From NCBI RefSeq assembly GCF_014284195.1, contig NZ_JACOGC010000004.1, forward strand, positions 186,001 to 250,000: DNA of 64,000 bases, read 5' to 3'. The notes beneath the pieces are model-generated. The model was given only the letters and a program-made list of their open reading frames with translations, ran no database searches and was not told the DNA's origin. Each line of letters begins with the position of its first letter. Within the stretch, counting starts at the first letter, position 1. Below, piece by piece: positions 45,585 to 57,431 of the stretch. Position numbers and translations under genes: made by a program. This stretch comes from Cognatundibacterium griseum (GTDB taxonomy: Bacteria; Pseudomonadota; Gammaproteobacteria; Burkholderiales; Burkholderiaceae_D).

Positions 45585-46244
45585 TCAGTTATTGACCGGT
45601 GCTTTATCTGCCTTGTTCGGCTGCACCAGCATCGCTTTCAGATCTTCTTCGCTGATATATTCCAGCACTTTGACTACCTTGCGCACACCGCTGATGCCAG
45701 CGGCGACATCCGCAGCCTGCGCGCCTTCCCGCTGCGTCACGCGTCCCATCAGATAAACAACCCCGGCTTCCGTGGTGACCTTAAATGCGCTGGCATACAG
45801 ATCCTTGGTATCAACAAACGTCGCTTTGACTTTGGTGGTGATGTAAGCATCGTTCGAGCGCGCGGTGAAATTCGATGCCCCGGCAATCTGAATTTCATTC
45901 ATGACCGACACCACGCCTTCGATTGCCTTCACTTCGCGCTCTGCTGCGGCTCTGGTCTGCTCATCAGGGACTTCACCCGTCAGCAAGGCGCGACGGTTGA
46001 ATGCATTGACGTTGACATGCGCGCCCTCTCCCAGCGCATTGGCCAGCCTGACCTCGCCTTTCACCATGATGGCCTTGTCTTCGGTCTGCGCGCCGAGAGT
46101 GCGGCGGTCGGTAGCGGCAAACGTACCGACCACGGCACTGCCGACTGCCAGTTCAACGCAGCCCTGCAGACTCAGCAAGGCTGTGCAGCACAGACCTGCC
46201 ATCAGGCAACTGCGGATAATTTTTTTCTGACCTGCTTTAAACAT
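45585..46244 (-). CDS. BON-domain outer-membrane lipoprotein (DolP-like)
   Basis: 219 residues from ATG 46244. Lipobox LLSLQGC (Cys about 29). Two BON domains, about 55-125 ([38 protein letters not shown]) and about 130-205 ([38 protein letters not shown]). DolP (YraP) maintains outer-membrane integrity. It overlaps the SIS gene by 8 bp, matching the conserved diaA-dolP order. Confidence 0.92.
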   Translation of the reverse strand: MFKAGQKKIIRSCLMAGLCCTALLSLQGCVELAVGSAVVGTFAATDRRTLGAQTEDKAIMVKGEVRLANALGEGAHVNVNAFNRRALLTGEVPDEQTRAAAEREVKAIEGVVSVMNEIQIAGASNFTARSNDAYITTKVKATFVDTKDLYASAFKVTTEAGVVYLMGRVTQREGAQAADVAAGISGVRKVVKVLEYISEEDLKAMLVQPNKADKAPVNN

Positions 46245-46833
46245 CTGTATCACCTCCGAATAGTGCGGCATCAATCCCGTCGCACAGACAATGGATCGTC
46301 AGCAAATGCACTTCCTGAATCCGCGCGGTGCGGTCATGCGGAACACAGATATGCACATCGGCTTCCGTCAACAACTTCCCGATTTCACCACCGCCTTTCC
46401 CCGTCAGCGCAATCACCCGCATATCACGTTCTGCTGCGGCATTGATCGCATTGATCACGCTGGAGGAATTTCCCGATGTGGAAATCGCCAGCAAGATATC
46501 GCCCGACTGACCGAACGCCTGCACCTGCTTGGAAAACACTTCCTGAAAGCTGTAGTCGTTTGCCACGGCGGTCATGATCGAGCTGTCTGTCGTCAGCGCC
46601 ATGGCAGGCAAAGGCAGGCGCTCGCGTTCAAACCGGCCAACCAGTTCGGCGGCAAAATGCTGACAGTCAGCTGCCGATCCGCCATTGCCGCAGGCAAGTA
46701 TCTTGTTACCATTAGACAGCGCCAGGAACATGAGTTCCACCGCTTCTGCAATTGGTTGTGCCAGCGCTTCGGCCGCGCGCATTTTTAATTCGGCACTTTC
46801 GTGGAAGTGCGCCTGAATACGTTGATTTGTCAT
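46237..46833 (-). CDS. SIS-domain protein (DiaA/GmhA type)
   Basis: 198 residues. [21 protein letters not shown] (about 50-70) and [15 protein letters not shown] mark a phosphosugar isomerase fold. Sequence alone does not separate phosphoheptose isomerase GmhA from the DnaA-binding DiaA; the neighbourhood (rsmI-yraN-this-dolP) is that of diaA in E. coli. Confidence 0.9.
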   Translation of the reverse strand: MTNQRIQAHFHESAELKMRAAEALAQPIAEAVELMFLALSNGNKILACGNGGSAADCQHFAAELVGRFERERLPLPAMALTTDSSIMTAVANDYSFQEVFSKQVQAFGQSGDILLAISTSGNSSSVINAINAAAERDMRVIALTGKGGGEIGKLLTEADVHICVPHDRTARIQEVHLLTIHCLCDGIDAALFGGDTDV

Positions 46834-46858
46834 AGTGTGTCAGATTATATGGCAGGAC

Positions 46859-47245
46859 TCAGCCTGTCATGACGTTTTGTAACCAGTGGATTGTACCTGC
46901 TTCAATCGCAATCACGTCAAAACGGCATGGCGGCTGGCGTTGCAGGGTCTGCAGAAAAACCTGCGCAGCGTGCAGCCACTTGCGCTGTTTGGCCGCAGTA
47001 ATGCTCGCCAGTGCACCGCCAAACTGCATTGAAGCACGTGCCCTGACTTCGACAAACACCAGGGTATTGCCATCGCGCATGACCAGATCGATTTCCCCGC
47101 CCCGGCATAAAAAATTTTTCTGCACCAGCGTCAGCCCTGCCTGCTGCAAATATTCCAGCGCCTGCTGTTCAGCGGCATCACCGCGACGGCGCTGGCTGGT
47201 ACGGCGATCAGGTGGTTCCGGGGGCTGCATCGGTTCATGTCGCAT
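46859..47245 (-). CDS. yraN: UPF0102 protein YraN
   Basis: 128 residues from ATG 47245 (MRHEPMQPPEPPDRRTSQRRR); the frame is open upstream to 47329 but that would overlap rsmI. Endonuclease-like fold: GDAAEQQALEYLQQAGL, CRGGEIDLVMRDGNTLVFVEVRAR (the D...ExK-like core). Function unproven. Divergent from rsmI as in many proteobacteria. Confidence 0.92.
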   Translation of the reverse strand: MRHEPMQPPEPPDRRTSQRRRGDAAEQQALEYLQQAGLTLVQKNFLCRGGEIDLVMRDGNTLVFVEVRARASMQFGGALASITAAKQRKWLHAAQVFLQTLQRQPPCRFDVIAIEAGTIHWLQNVMTG

Positions 47246-47285
47246 AGCGTACAATCTGGGTTTCCTTACATTGAGATCGCCAGGC

Positions 47286-48200
47286 ATGAGCACCAGTGAA
47301 TTCACCCTGTTAAACAACAGCGCTATCATGGATGCGGTGACCCGGCAGCATTATCCTGCAGGCACATTATATGTAGTCGCCACACCGATTGGAAATATCG
47401 CCGATATTTCACTACGGGCCCTGCATGTGCTGTCGCTGGCGGATGCGATCGCCTGCGAAGACACCCGCAACACTGCGCAATTACTCGGCCGCTACGGATT
47501 AAATAAACCGCTGATTGCAGCGCATCAGCACAATGAACGGGAAGCGGCCGAAAAAATCCGGACACGGCTGCAGGCCGGTGAACGTATTGCCCTGGTGTCC
47601 GATGCCGGCACACCCGGCATTTCCGATCCCGGAGCGCGCATCGTCGATCTGCTGCGCCAGTCCGGTATTCCGGTGACGCCGTTGCCCGGTGCCTCGGCGG
47701 CAATCAGCGCCTTGTCCGCCAGCGGTTTGCTGGATGATCATTTTTATTTCATCGGCTTTCTTCCCGCTAAAAACAGCCAGCGCGAAACTGCATTGCAGGG
47801 TCTGACACACATTCCGGCCACACTGATTTTCTACGAAGCGCCGCACCGCATTACTGACACTCTGAAAACCATGGCGGAGGTATTCGGTAACAGCCGTACC
47901 GTGGTGCTAGCGCGGGAAATCAGTAAATTATTCGAGGAAATTCACCGTTGCCCTTTGCAGGAAGCGCTGACCTGGGTTCAGGCAGATGCACACCGTGAAA
48001 AAGGGGAATACGTCATCCTGGTGGATGCTGCGCCGGAGCTGGCTGAAGATGACACCGAAGCCCGCAGGGTGCTCGGTATCTTGCTGGAAGCGTGTTCGGT
48101 CAAACAGGCAGCGGCACTGGCGGCGCAGCTGACGGGGATGAAAAAAAACACTCTGTACCAGCTGGCACTCAGCATGAGAGAAGAAAAAGAAGAAGACTGA
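47286..48200 (+). CDS. rsmI: 16S rRNA (cytidine(1402)-2'-O)-methyltransferase
   Basis: 304 residues from ATG 47286; a longer frame begins at 46869 but runs antisense to yraN. Tetrapyrrole-methylase fold: LYVVATPIGNIADISLRAL (about 27-45), CEDTRNT, VSDAGTPGISDPGARIV and LPGASAAISALSASGL. Methylates C1402 of 16S rRNA in the decoding centre. Convergent with rlpA. Confidence 0.95.
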   Translation: MSTSEFTLLNNSAIMDAVTRQHYPAGTLYVVATPIGNIADISLRALHVLSLADAIACEDTRNTAQLLGRYGLNKPLIAAHQHNEREAAEKIRTRLQAGERIALVSDAGTPGISDPGARIVDLLRQSGIPVTPLPGASAAISALSASGLLDDHFYFIGFLPAKNSQRETALQGLTHIPATLIFYEAPHRITDTLKTMAEVFGNSRTVVLAREISKLFEEIHRCPLQEALTWVQADAHREKGEYVILVDAAPELAEDDTEARRVLGILLEACSVKQAAALAAQLTGMKKNTLYQLALSMREEKEED

Positions 48201-49376
48201 TCAGCGCTGCACAATCAGCGGGCGGCCGATACCAAGATCACCAGCCTGAGACAATGCCGACATCGCATCCGAACGGCTGCCAAACGGTCCGCTGACCAGC
48301 CGGTACAGGCTGCCCTGCTGAACGATATTGAGATCAGGCAGGCGGCTTTCGGCCCGGTTTTTCAGATAAGACAGGATGGATTCGGCATTCGACCGGATCG
48401 CATAAGCGCCGAACTGCAGATAATAATTGCCGGCGCTGACTGCCGCCGCGAGCGTTGACTGCGCCTGAGCCGCTGACGGAGCCGCTGCGCTGGCAGCAGT
48501 GTCCGGAGCCAGTGAGGTCGAAGCGGGTGCGGGAACTGATGCCGCTGTCGTATTTGCTTTTACTGCCGGTTGCGCCAGATACCCCTGCGAAGTCAGCAGC
48601 TCGTCGAATGTCATGCTGGCCTGCTCCGGACGTGGTGTCGTGCTGCTTGCCGGCGGTGCCTCCGCCCTGACTGCGACCACCACCGGAACACTGACCGGAG
48701 ACTGATTCTGACGGTTTTCCGCCATGCGTTCTATATCTGCCGGCAACAGGCGCTCCACCTCAATCTGGCTGCTGCCTTTGCCCAGAATATCCAGTTTCAG
48801 CGCCGCGGTATAAGACAAATCGATGATGCGATTGGAATGGAATGGCCCGCGGTCATTAATACGGACGATGATCTGTTTGCCGTTCGTCAGGTTAGTGACC
48901 CTGGCATACGAAGGAATCGGCAAAGTCGGATGAGCGGCGGTAATCTTGTACATATCGTACAGTTCGCCGGAGGAGGTTTTCTGGCCATGAAATTTCTTGC
49001 CGTACCAGCTGGCGATTCCGCGCTGAACCAGCGGTGTGGTGTTGTCGGCAATCGGCGTATAGGTTTTACCGAACACCACATAAGGTTTATTGCCAGAACG
49101 GGAAAACGCTTCCTGCACCGGAATCGGATCAACTGTGAATTCCAGGCCTTCCGGCGGGTGATCGCCCGGACCGTCATCCTGGTAATAACCGCCTTTACCG
49201 GAACTGGCTTTCGGCAAAACAGGTGCGCCGGATACGGGTTTGCTGGCAGGTACGGTTCTGACCGTATCGGCAATGATGGTGGACGGCTGCTTCTGCACCG
49301 TACCGCAAGCCACCAGCAATGCCGCAGGCAGCGGCAGCAACAGCCATTTCAGAGATGCTGAATGTTTTTTGCTCAT
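48201..49376 (-). CDS. rlpA: RlpA family septal-ring lipoprotein
   Basis: 391 residues. Lipobox ALLVACG (Cys about 24). Double-psi beta-barrel about 120-205: GIASWYGKKFHGQKTSSGE, AAHPTLPIPSYARVTNL and VRINDRGPF, containing the catalytic residues of lytic transglycosylases. Ala/Ser/Pro linker, then a SPOR domain (about 315-391: YYLQFGAYAIRSNAESILSYL) that binds denuded septal glycan. Overlaps rodA by 4 bp; last gene of the cell-shape operon. Confidence 0.93.
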   Translation of the reverse strand: MSKKHSASLKWLLLPLPAALLVACGTVQKQPSTIIADTVRTVPASKPVSGAPVLPKASSGKGGYYQDDGPGDHPPEGLEFTVDPIPVQEAFSRSGNKPYVVFGKTYTPIADNTTPLVQRGIASWYGKKFHGQKTSSGELYDMYKITAAHPTLPIPSYARVTNLTNGKQIIVRINDRGPFHSNRIIDLSYTAALKLDILGKGSSQIEVERLLPADIERMAENRQNQSPVSVPVVVAVRAEAPPASSTTPRPEQASMTFDELLTSQGYLAQPAVKANTTAASVPAPASTSLAPDTAASAAAPSAAQAQSTLAAAVSAGNYYLQFGAYAIRSNAESILSYLKNRAESRLPDLNIVQQGSLYRLVSGPFGSRSDAMSALSQAGDLGIGRPLIVQR

Positions 49377-50485
49377 GTTTGCACCAGTTTACGATTCCGC
49401 TGCACACTCATCATGATGCCGGTTGCCATCCCCAGCGTCACCAGTGCCGTGCCGCCATAACTTAAAAATGGCAGCGGTACACCAACCACCGGCAAAATGC
49501 CGCTGACCATCCCCATATTCACGAAGGCATAGGTAAAGAATATCATGGTCACCGACCCTGCCATCAGGCGCGCAAACAAGGTGGGGGCGTTCGCGGCAAT
49601 CATCAGGCAACGGATAATCAACAGGAAATATAGACTGACCAGCAGCAGATTACCAATAAATCCGAATTCTTCCGAAAATACGGCAAAGATAAAATCCGTG
49701 GTGCGCTCCGGAATAAACTCCAGATGCGCCTGCGTTCCCTTGAGCCAGCCCTTGCCATGCAGACCGCCGGAACCGACCGCGATCGTTGACTGAATGATGT
49801 GAAAACCTTTACCCAGCGGATCGCGGGTCGGGTCCAGCATGGTCAGCACCCGGTCGCGCTGATAATCATGCAGCATGTACGGCCAGATCAGCGTCGGCGT
49901 GACAATCGCGACAAAAGAAATCAGGGTCAGCAATACCCTCCACGACAAACCCGCCAGAAAAATCACCGTAAAACCGGCTGCCACCACCAGCAAAGCCGTT
50001 CCCAGATCCGGCTGTTTGGCGATCAGTCCGACCGGAATGGCGAGAATCACCGTCGCGATCACAAAATCCTTGACCCGCAAGGCGCCTTCCCGCTTCTGGA
50101 AATACCAGGCCAGCATCAGCGGCGTCGCAATTTTCATAATTTCAGACGGCTGAATCGGGGTACCGACATTCAGCCAGCGACGGGCACCTTTTTTCACCAT
50201 GCCGAAAGCCGCCACCGCAATCAGCAGCGCCACGCCGAAACTGTAGATAGGGATCGCAAAACGCATCAGCGTCTGCGGCGGGATATTGGCAAAAATCCAC
50301 ATAATGACAAAAGACACCAGGATATTGCGCAGCTGGTCTTCGACACGTCCCGGAAAATCAATGCCTGCCGAATACAGCGTCACAATTCCCAGCGACAAAA
50401 TCAGGAAAATCAGTATCGCCAGCGGTGCGTCAAACACCATGATGTGAGAGCGGATTGCACGCCAGTTGAACGATCGGTTTTGCAT
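49373..50485 (-). CDS. rodA: Peptidoglycan glycosyltransferase RodA
   Basis: 370 residues, SEDS family with about ten membrane helices. WLNVGTPIQPSEIMKIATPL, KQPDLGTALLV, IQSTIAVGSGGLHGKGWLKG and the C-terminal GVPLPFLSYGGTALVTL are signatures. Polymerises lateral-wall glycan with PBP2, whose gene ends 2 bp before the start. Confidence 0.96.
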   Translation of the reverse strand: MQNRSFNWRAIRSHIMVFDAPLAILIFLILSLGIVTLYSAGIDFPGRVEDQLRNILVSFVIMWIFANIPPQTLMRFAIPIYSFGVALLIAVAAFGMVKKGARRWLNVGTPIQPSEIMKIATPLMLAWYFQKREGALRVKDFVIATVILAIPVGLIAKQPDLGTALLVVAAGFTVIFLAGLSWRVLLTLISFVAIVTPTLIWPYMLHDYQRDRVLTMLDPTRDPLGKGFHIIQSTIAVGSGGLHGKGWLKGTQAHLEFIPERTTDFIFAVFSEEFGFIGNLLLVSLYFLLIIRCLMIAANAPTLFARLMAGSVTMIFFTYAFVNMGMVSGILPVVGVPLPFLSYGGTALVTLGMATGIMMSVQRNRKLVQT

Positions 50486-50487
50486 GA

Positions 50488-52473
50488 TTAATCCTTATTC
50501 CCTTTGGTCTGCTCACCGGGCTTGGGACCGCCTTCTGAATCGGCATCGGCGCGGACTTCGGATTCAGCTTTGGTTGCCAGCACATCGCTTTTCGGTGCCG
50601 GGCTCTTATCCTTTTCGGCAGGTCGCTTGCCGAGCAAATAGTAATCTAGCGCTTTTCTGGCGATCGGTGCGGCGAACTCAGCACCGAAACCCACGTTTTC
50701 CACCACCAGCGCCAGCGCAATTTTCGGCTTGTCTGCCGGCGCAAAAGCGATATACAACGCGTTATCACGATGTTTTTCCAGGGTATGCTTGGCATCATAT
50801 TTACCGCCATTCAGGCCGACCACCTGCGCGGTTCCGGTCTTGCCTCCAGAAGCATATTCGGCTCCGGCGAAAGCGCGCACACCGGTGCCGCCCGCCACCG
50901 AAGTCACACCCACCATCGCATTTTTGATGAAATCTATATTTTCCTGTTTCAGCGGAATACGGTAACTCTCTTTCGGCACCGTCAGCGTGCGGGCTCTGGT
51001 CTGCGGGTCTTCGGTCGATTTGACCAGATGCGGCTTCATCACGATGCCGTTATTCGCCAGTGTCGCCATGGCATGCGCCATCTGCAGCGGCGTGAAGGTG
51101 TTATAGCCTTGTCCGATACCCAGGGAAATGGTTTCACCGGCATACCATTTCTGCTGTGCCGCTTTTTTATACACGCTGCGTTTCCAGGCAGTGGAAGGCA
51201 GCACGCCCTGTTTCTCATGCTCCAGATCAATCCCGGTTTTTTGCCCAAAGCCAAACGGCTTCATAAAGTCATGGATCGCATCGACACCCAGATCGTTGGC
51301 CAGAATGTAGTAGTAAGGATCACAGGACACCACGATCGACTTGTACATATCAACCATGCCATGTCCGCCGGGTTTATCATCGTTAAAACGGTGACCGCCA
51401 AACATAAAGAAACCCTGATCGGCAATGGCCTGTTGCGGCGTGCGCTTGCCCAGCTCCAGCGCTGCCAGCGCCATGTAAGGTTTGTAGGTCGAGCCCGGCG
51501 GGTAGCTGCCGGACAAAGGACGGTTCAGCAGGGGGCGGTCTTCCGAAGTATTGAGTTCGGTCCAGCTTTGCTGGTCAATGCCCTCCACAAACAGATTCGG
51601 ATCGTAGGTCGGCTTGGAGACAAACGCCAGCACGTCGCCGGTATCCGGCTCAATCGCCACCAGGGCGCCCCGGCGTTCGCCAAACGCTTCTTCAATCACT
51701 TTCTGCAATTCGATGTCGATGGACAGGATCAGGTTTTTACCGGAAGTCGGAGGCGTTCTCGACAATGTACGCACGGCACGGCCGCCGGCTGACACTTCCA
51801 CCTCTTCAAACCCGGTATTGCCGTGCAATACTTTTTCGTAACTCTTTTCCAGTCCTTCCTTACCGATATAGTCAGTGCCGTTGTAATTGGCGGCGTCTTC
51901 CATGTCGTCAATCATTTCTGCGTCTTTCTGACTGATACGGCCGATATAGCCAATCACATGGGAAGCGATATCCCCTTGCGGATACTGGCGGAATAAGCGC
52001 GCCTGAATATCGACGCCGGGAAAACGGAAACGCTGCGCCGTAAAACGCGCCACTTCCTCATCGGTCAGGCGGGTACGGATCGGCAGGCTTTCAAAGCTCT
52101 TGGAGTCTTCCAGCAGCTTACGAAAACGCTTGCGGTGCTTGGGCTGAATATCCACCAGTTCGGCCAGCTGATCGATCAGCACATCCATATCCTGCGTAAT
52201 TTTGGATGGTGTGATTTCGAGTGTGTAGGCAGAATAATTTCTCGCCAGAATCACACCATGACGATCCAGAATCAGGCCGCGGTTAGGCACCACGGGAACG
52301 ATATCAATCCGGTTTTCATCTGCCAGCAGGACATAGTCATCATGTTTCACAATCTGCAGCCAGACGAAGCGGGAGACCAGCGCGAAAAAACAGGCGAACA
52401 CAAAAATGCCGATGAAAATCAGCCGCATACGGAAAAAATATAATTCGCGTTCCGTGTTCTTCAGTTCATTCAT
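50488..52473 (-). CDS. mrdA: Penicillin-binding protein 2
   Basis: 661 residues. Transmembrane anchor about 17-37, PBP dimerisation domain about 50-230, transpeptidase about 255-610 with SxxK Ser in PPGSTYKPYMA (about 329) and KTG motif in SGGKTGTAQVV. Cross-links elongating cell wall with RodA. The C-terminal 45 residues form a charged Lys/Glu/Asp/Pro-rich tail. Confidence 0.96.
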   Translation of the reverse strand: MNELKNTERELYFFRMRLIFIGIFVFACFFALVSRFVWLQIVKHDDYVLLADENRIDIVPVVPNRGLILDRHGVILARNYSAYTLEITPSKITQDMDVLIDQLAELVDIQPKHRKRFRKLLEDSKSFESLPIRTRLTDEEVARFTAQRFRFPGVDIQARLFRQYPQGDIASHVIGYIGRISQKDAEMIDDMEDAANYNGTDYIGKEGLEKSYEKVLHGNTGFEEVEVSAGGRAVRTLSRTPPTSGKNLILSIDIELQKVIEEAFGERRGALVAIEPDTGDVLAFVSKPTYDPNLFVEGIDQQSWTELNTSEDRPLLNRPLSGSYPPGSTYKPYMALAALELGKRTPQQAIADQGFFMFGGHRFNDDKPGGHGMVDMYKSIVVSCDPYYYILANDLGVDAIHDFMKPFGFGQKTGIDLEHEKQGVLPSTAWKRSVYKKAAQQKWYAGETISLGIGQGYNTFTPLQMAHAMATLANNGIVMKPHLVKSTEDPQTRARTLTVPKESYRIPLKQENIDFIKNAMVGVTSVAGGTGVRAFAGAEYASGGKTGTAQVVGLNGGKYDAKHTLEKHRDNALYIAFAPADKPKIALALVVENVGFGAEFAAPIARKALDYYLLGKRPAEKDKSPAPKSDVLATKAESEVRADADSEGGPKPGEQTKGNKD

Positions 52474-52551
52474 GATGAGGTCAGTCGGTTCGGGCAGATA
52501 TCACGACGCGCATAATACGTAAGAGTTTGCATGTCGGTTTGCTTCAGCAAT

Positions 52552-53070
52552 TCAGATCGGACGGGTATGGTCTTTATCGATCGCCCGTTTTTGCGGCGCC
52601 AGTAAAACCACTGTCGCCACTGGCCATAGCAGAGTCGTCACCACACTCTCGGAAAAATACAGCCAGCCGGGAAAATGCGCGTCCGGCGCGACCAGCAGGC
52701 GCACCACGATCTGCAGACCCTGCACAAACAAAAACAGGGGAAATACATGCAGCGACTGCGTCAGCGGATGAAACCACAATACCCGGCGGTGAATGGTGAT
52801 CGCAAAGTACGACAGCAGGGTATATGCCAGCGCATTCTCGCCCAGATGAATCGCATCATGCACGTCCATCAGTAATCCCATTGCAAAGGCAATACCGATG
52901 CCGACTTTGCGCGGCTGGTGGATACTCCAGAAAACAATCACCAGTGCCACAAAATCAGGCACGATCACAAAGCCACCCCAGGGCAGGAAATTGAGCAGGA
53001 ACGCCACCGCAAAACTCAGCGCGATAAACAGCGGATTGACCGGTAGTAAGATGTAATGTGGCTGGTTCAT
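52552..53070 (-). CDS. mreD: Rod shape-determining protein MreD
   Basis: 172 residues with five or six membrane helices (FIALSFAVAFLLNFLPW, FAMGLLMDVHDAIHLGENALAYTLLSYFAI). GLLMDxxxxxxLGxxALxY is the family signature. Overlaps mreC by 4 bp. Confidence 0.93.
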   Translation of the reverse strand: MNQPHYILLPVNPLFIALSFAVAFLLNFLPWGGFVIVPDFVALVIVFWSIHQPRKVGIGIAFAMGLLMDVHDAIHLGENALAYTLLSYFAITIHRRVLWFHPLTQSLHVFPLFLFVQGLQIVVRLLVAPDAHFPGWLYFSESVVTTLLWPVATVVLLAPQKRAIDKDHTRPI

Positions 53071-54125
53071 TTCGCTGGCTCCTTCACCGCCGGACTTGGG
53101 CTGTCTTTTCCGGGCTCTTTGATACCCTGTTTTTGTTCGGCGTTGCTGCCTACTGCTTTCGGATCAGCAGGCGGTACGGCAGGCGGCTCCGCCGGTCTGA
53201 CTTCAGCCGATGGCAATGCCGCATCACGGGTGACTTTCCGGTTGATCTTTTCTTTTTTAGCGCGGATGTCTTCGGTATCAGGACGCGGCAGATTGGCCGT
53301 CGAAACCTGCAGGATCAGCACCTGACGGTTTTTATCGATACCGGCAGCGGGAACGCAGAGAATATTTTCAAATGTGGTGGTGGCTTTGTTTTCCACCTGC
53401 ACGACTTTCGCAACCGCCAGCCCCGGCGGATAAATGCCGTCAATTCCCGACGTCACCAGCTGATCGCCAGCCTGCACATCGGCATTGCTGGTCATGCGCA
53501 TGTCCAGATAAGCGGACTGGCCCCGTCCATACGCCACACTGCGCAGGCCATTGCGCAAAATCTGCACCGGAATCGCCTGACTCTTATCGGTCAGCAAAGT
53601 CACTTCCGCGGTCAGCGGAAACACCCGCGTGACCTGGCCTGTCACACCAAAATCGTCAATCACCGGCTGTCCTTGGACGATGCCGTCTTTCAGTCCGCGG
53701 TCAACGATGACTTTCCGCGTTGAAGGATCGCGTGCATCGTAAATAATTTCTGCCAGCACCGACTTCACCGGCAAGCGTTCGCGGGCATTCAGCAGATTGC
53801 GCAGATGGGTATTTTCCGACTGCAGCTGTCCGGTCTGCTGCAACAAGTTGGCGTTTTGCGTCTGCTGCCGCTTTAAGCGGATATTTTCTTTTTCCAGATC
53901 GGACAAGGCCACAAAATAGTGCGACGCCTGCCGGACTGCATCCCCAGGCATCACGGCCAGCATCTGCACCGGATACAACACGGTTCCCAGTACCTGACGC
54001 ACCAAAGTCAGCGATTTCAGGCGGGCATCCACAACCAGCAGGAAGATCGCCAGAATAGTGAAAAAGATCGCCCTGGCACGTGCTGAAGCGCCTTGCTTGA
54101 AGAGTGGTGGCGGACTGTAATCCAT
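53067..54125 (-). CDS. mreC: Rod shape-determining protein MreC
   Basis: 352 residues. N-terminal membrane helix about 17-35, coiled coil about 65-110 (LSDLEKENIRLKRQQ), beta-rich domain about 115-270 (VIVDRGLKDGIVQGQPVIDDFGVTGQVTRV). The last 70 residues are Pro/Lys/Glu-rich and probably disordered. Scaffold between MreB and PBP2. Confidence 0.94.
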   Translation of the reverse strand: MDYSPPPLFKQGASARARAIFFTILAIFLLVVDARLKSLTLVRQVLGTVLYPVQMLAVMPGDAVRQASHYFVALSDLEKENIRLKRQQTQNANLLQQTGQLQSENTHLRNLLNARERLPVKSVLAEIIYDARDPSTRKVIVDRGLKDGIVQGQPVIDDFGVTGQVTRVFPLTAEVTLLTDKSQAIPVQILRNGLRSVAYGRGQSAYLDMRMTSNADVQAGDQLVTSGIDGIYPPGLAVAKVVQVENKATTTFENILCVPAAGIDKNRQVLILQVSTANLPRPDTEDIRAKKEKINRKVTRDAALPSAEVRPAEPPAVPPADPKAVGSNAEQKQGIKEPGKDSPSPAVKEPAK

Positions 54126-54192
54126 ATCAATTTATCGTCAGAAACGGCTGCTGATCCGTCATCAGGACAGCTCGCCCGGTCGCCCGAAAAGC

Positions 54193-54214
54193 AAAAAGCC
54201 GACAGCAGCCGGCT
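54193..54214 (-). terminator. Intrinsic terminator between mreB and mreC
   Basis: On the minus strand AGCCG (54214-54210 read as the complement of CGGCT) and CGGCT (complement of 54197-54201) pair, followed by TTTTT. It would release most transcripts after mreB, giving more MreB than MreC/MreD. Confidence 0.6.
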
Positions 54215-54280
54215 CTCCAACAAGCACATGCAAAACCGGCGGGAATCGTGACATACCTGCCCCCGCCTTTTCAGCCAGTT

Positions 54281-55480
<1,200 letters not shown>

Positions 55481-55612
55481 TCATTCTACCTTATAATCTT
55501 CTTAAATTTATTTGATACCGATACCTAAAAGTGTCGTGCTGGTTATTCGGTATTTTCATATTCTTTTTGACACATTTTTGCTTTCACTTTTGCGTTTCCA
55601 CGCACCTTCACT

Positions 55613-55915
55613 ATGTCACTGACTCTCAACGACGTTAATCGCATTGCCAACCTGGCAAAGCTGAATATTTCCGCTGCCGAGGCTGATTCCACGCTGGATA
55701 AGCTCAATGGCATTTTCGCACTGGCCGAGCAACTGAAAGCGGTCGATACGACTGGCGTCGCACCACTCAGCCATCCTATCGCGGCACTGTTGCCGGAGCT
55801 GGCATTGCGCCTGCGCGAAGACATCGTGACAGAAACCAATCAGCGTGATGCCTACCAGCAGCCTGCTCCCGCCACTCAGGACGGTCTGTATCTGGTCCCT
55901 AAGGTCATCGAATAA
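55613..55915 (+). CDS. gatC: Asp-tRNA(Asn)/Glu-tRNA(Gln) amidotransferase subunit C
   Basis: 100 residues. [20 protein letters not shown] and the C-terminal [12 protein letters not shown] are conserved. Small scaffold wrapping GatA-GatB. First gene of gatCAB; gatA starts 19 bp after its stop. Confidence 0.95.
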   Translation: MSLTLNDVNRIANLAKLNISAAEADSTLDKLNGIFALAEQLKAVDTTGVAPLSHPIAALLPELALRLREDIVTETNQRDAYQQPAPATQDGLYLVPKVIE

Positions 55916-55933
55916 GCCATCCGGAATTTGATT

Positions 55934-57394
55934 ATGCATACAAAAACTCTCGCCCAATTATCTGCCATGCTGCAAAGCAAGCAGGTTTCCGCCACGGAAC
56001 TCGCACAGCACTTTCTGAGCCGCATTCAGGGCAGTGATCTGAATGCCTTTCTGCATGTCGATCCCGCCCTGACGCTGGAACAGGCTGCAGCTGCCGATGC
56101 CCGCATCGCTGCAGGCACAGCGACCGCCCTGACCGGCATTCCGGTGGCGCACAAGGATATTTTCGTGACCCGCCGCCTGCGTTCCACTGCCGGTTCCCAC
56201 ATGCTGGAAAATTATGTCAGCCCATTCGATGCCACCGTGGTCGAAAAACTGGCGCAGGCAGGCATGGTGACACTGGGCAAACTCAATTGCGATGAATTCG
56301 CCATGGGTTCCTCCAATGAAAACTCGTATTTCGGCGCTGTGAAAAATCCGTGGGATAAAACGGCGGTTCCCGGCGGCTCCTCCGGTGGCTCGGCAGCTGC
56401 GATTGCCGCCCGTCTGGCACCGGCCGTGACCGGAACCGATACCGGCGGCTCGATCCGCCAGCCTGCCTCTTTCTGCGGCGTGACCGGCATCAAGCCGACC
56501 TATGGCAGCGTATCCCGTTACGGCATGATTGCCTTTGCCTCTTCGCTGGATCAGGGTGGACCAATGGCGCAAACAGCACAAGACTGCGGCCTGCTGCTCA
56601 ATGCCATGGTCGGCTTTGACGCAAAAGATTCCACCTCGCTGGAACGTCAGCCTGAAGATTTCAACCGCGACCTGAACCAGTCGCTGCAAGGCTTGCGCAT
56701 TGGCGTGCCGAAAGAATTTTTTGGTGACGGACTGGCGAAGGATGTGGAGCAGGCGGTGCGTGCCGCGCTGGACCAGTATGTAAAACTGGGCGCAACGCTG
56801 GTGGAGATTTCTCTGCCGAAAACCGAATTATCGATCCCCGTGTATTACGTGATCGCTCCTGCCGAAGCCTCGTCCAACCTGTCCCGCTTCGACGGCGTGC
56901 GCTACGGACACCGTGCAGCCAGCTATACCGATCTGAACGACATGTACCGCCAGTCCCGTACAGAAGGCTTCGGCGCGGAAGTGAAACGTCGCATCCTGGT
57001 CGGCGCTTACGTCCTGTCGCACGGTTACTATGACGCTTACTATCTGCAAGCCCAGAAAATCCGCCGCCTGATCGCTCAGGATTTCGCCGCTGCATTCGAG
57101 AAATGCGACGTCATCATGGGGCCGGTCGCGCCGACCGTGGCCTGGGATCTCGGTGCGCAATCGGATGACCCGGTTGCCAACTACCTGGCCGATATTTTCA
57201 CACTGTCCACCAGCCTTGCAGGATTGCCGGGAATGTCGATTCCCTGCGGCTTTGGTCAGGGCGACAAAAATGCCAAGCGCCCTGTGGGTTTGCAGCTGAT
57301 CGGTAATTATTTCACTGAAGCCAGATTGCTCAATATTGCGCATCAGTATCAGCAGGTGACCGACTGGCACCAGCGCACGCCGGATGCTATCTGA
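55934..57394 (+). CDS. gatA: Asp-tRNA(Asn)/Glu-tRNA(Gln) amidotransferase subunit A
   Basis: 486 residues from ATG 55934. Amidase-signature family: Lys in [10 protein letters not shown] (about 77), [11 protein letters not shown] (about 151-161) and Ser in [16 protein letters not shown] (about 176). Generates ammonia from glutamine for GatB. Overlaps the upstream extension of gatB only in unused frame. Confidence 0.97.
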   Translation: MHTKTLAQLSAMLQSKQVSATELAQHFLSRIQGSDLNAFLHVDPALTLEQAAAADARIAAGTATALTGIPVAHKDIFVTRRLRSTAGSHMLENYVSPFDATVVEKLAQAGMVTLGKLNCDEFAMGSSNENSYFGAVKNPWDKTAVPGGSSGGSAAAIAARLAPAVTGTDTGGSIRQPASFCGVTGIKPTYGSVSRYGMIAFASSLDQGGPMAQTAQDCGLLLNAMVGFDAKDSTSLERQPEDFNRDLNQSLQGLRIGVPKEFFGDGLAKDVEQAVRAALDQYVKLGATLVEISLPKTELSIPVYYVIAPAEASSNLSRFDGVRYGHRAASYTDLNDMYRQSRTEGFGAEVKRRILVGAYVLSHGYYDAYYLQAQKIRRLIAQDFAAAFEKCDVIMGPVAPTVAWDLGAQSDDPVANYLADIFTLSTSLAGLPGMSIPCGFGQGDKNAKRPVGLQLIGNYFTEARLLNIAHQYQQVTDWHQRTPDAI

Positions 57395-57431
57395 ACCCGG
57401 GCCAGCGACAGTCAATCACAAAGGAATAACT

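Noticed and set aside
46869-47285. 139-residue extension of RsmI
   Set aside because: Runs antisense across yraN; the methyltransferase fold begins after ATG 47286.
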